Positions 5,196 through 5,458 of a DNA stretch of 5,458 nucleotides are shown in pieces (the first letter of the stretch is position 1; each line of letters starts with the position of its first letter). The DNA comes from an uncultured Clostridia bacterium (lineage in GTDB: Bacteria; Bacillota; Clostridia; Peptostreptococcales; Anaerovoracaceae): the NCBI GenBank assembly GCA_937889655.1, contig CALBZG010000201.1, positions 1-5,458 of the forward strand, in the 5' to 3' direction. The translations under genes and the position numbers were made by a program. The notes beneath the pieces were generated by a model that searched no databases, was not told the DNA's origin, and saw nothing but the letters and a program-made list of their open reading frames with translations.

Positions 5196-5458
5196 ATGAA
5201 AAAAATATTGCTGGTATTTTTAATGATATTTGTGATGCTGGCATCAGGCTGCGCTGCTAATCAAGAACCCGGGACAGATAACGATGCGACAGGCGTTATC
5301 ATGATCAAGGCGGAAGATGCAAAGGGCAGACTGGATAGCGAGGAAGGCATCATTCTGGTGGATGTTAGGACGCCTGAAGAATTCATGGACGGCCACATAC
5401 CAGGAGCTATTCTGCTTCCCGTGGGTGAGATCTCAACCGATGCAGAGACTGTGATAGA
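5196..5458 (+). CDS. Rhodanese-like domain lipoprotein, 5' part
   Basis: Only the first 87 codons are in the window; the gene runs off the right edge. The product starts with a lipoprotein signal peptide: MKK, a hydrophobic core (4-15) and the lipobox LASGC with the lipidated Cys19, so it should be anchored on the outer face of the cytoplasmic membrane. A short polar linker follows (20-34). The rhodanese fold begins with MIKAEDAKGRLDSEEGIILV and continues with the family signature DVRTPEEFMDGHIPGAILLP (57-76). The catalytic cysteine loop would come after the window end, so it is unknown whether the domain is an active sulfurtransferase or a binding domain. The start is fixed by GGGGAGG at 5181-5187. 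It reads away from abiEii and has its own promoter candidates, so it is probably a separate unit. Confidence 0.92.
   Translation, partial: MKKILLVFLMIFVMLASGCAANQEPGTDNDATGVIMIKAEDAKGRLDSEEGIILVDVRTPEEFMDGHIPGAILLPVGEISTDAETVI

Noticed and set aside
5002..5244. Minus-strand frame of 80 codons opposite the lipoprotein start
   Set aside because: It runs antisense across the lipoprotein signal peptide, has Pro-rich composition without a domain, and has no supported start.

Overview
The window looks like a chromosomal stretch of a Bacillota (Firmicutes) bacterium, probably of the Clostridia. The basis is strong AGGAGG-type ribosome binding sites, QueF and DgkA proteins that resemble the Bacillus/Clostridium forms, a stand-alone PduL-type phosphotransacylase, and moderate G+C that falls by eye in the AbiE region. 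The genus cannot be fixed from this sequence.

Positions 1-2168 hold a tightly packed plus-strand run: the 3' part of queF (queuosine biosynthesis), a GNAT acetyltransferase, a DgkA-family undecaprenol/diacylglycerol kinase that overlaps the acetyltransferase, and a small membrane methyltransferase of the ICMT/PEMT type. The last two suggest work on membrane lipids. Facing them on the minus strand, only 18 bp away, is a hotdog-fold acyl-CoA thioesterase (2187-2606).

The thioesterase is divergent from a pduL-type phosphate acyltransferase gene (2735-3313). That gene is complete in frame except for one internal TAA at codon 41, so it is scored as a pseudogene or a possible sequence error. The 128-bp divergent spacer carries two face-away promoters sharing one -35 hexamer, with a perfect 6-7-6 palindrome over it, which is a good candidate operator. 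Both genes act on acyl-CoA thioesters, so shared control makes sense.

Positions 3387-4888 carry a complete two-gene type IV toxin-antitoxin / abortive-infection module, abiEi-abiEii, with an ATGA start/stop overlap. A sigma-A-like promoter sits just upstream. A perfect 9-bp inverted repeat brackets the -10 element and looks like the antitoxin's autoregulatory operator. The antitoxin gene also contains an in-phase A AAA AAG slippery heptamer after its DNA-binding domain.

Positions 4889-5195 are a 307-bp gap without a convincing gene. It holds two promoter candidates and a 7-bp-stem hairpin in the leader of the last gene. That gene is the 5' part of a secreted lipoprotein with a rhodanese-like domain, cut by the window end. 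No rRNA, tRNA, CRISPR array, insertion sequence or clear intrinsic terminator was seen. The novelty here lies in control elements and in the broken pduL rather than in an unknown multi-gene system; the AbiE module is a known defence/TA type.
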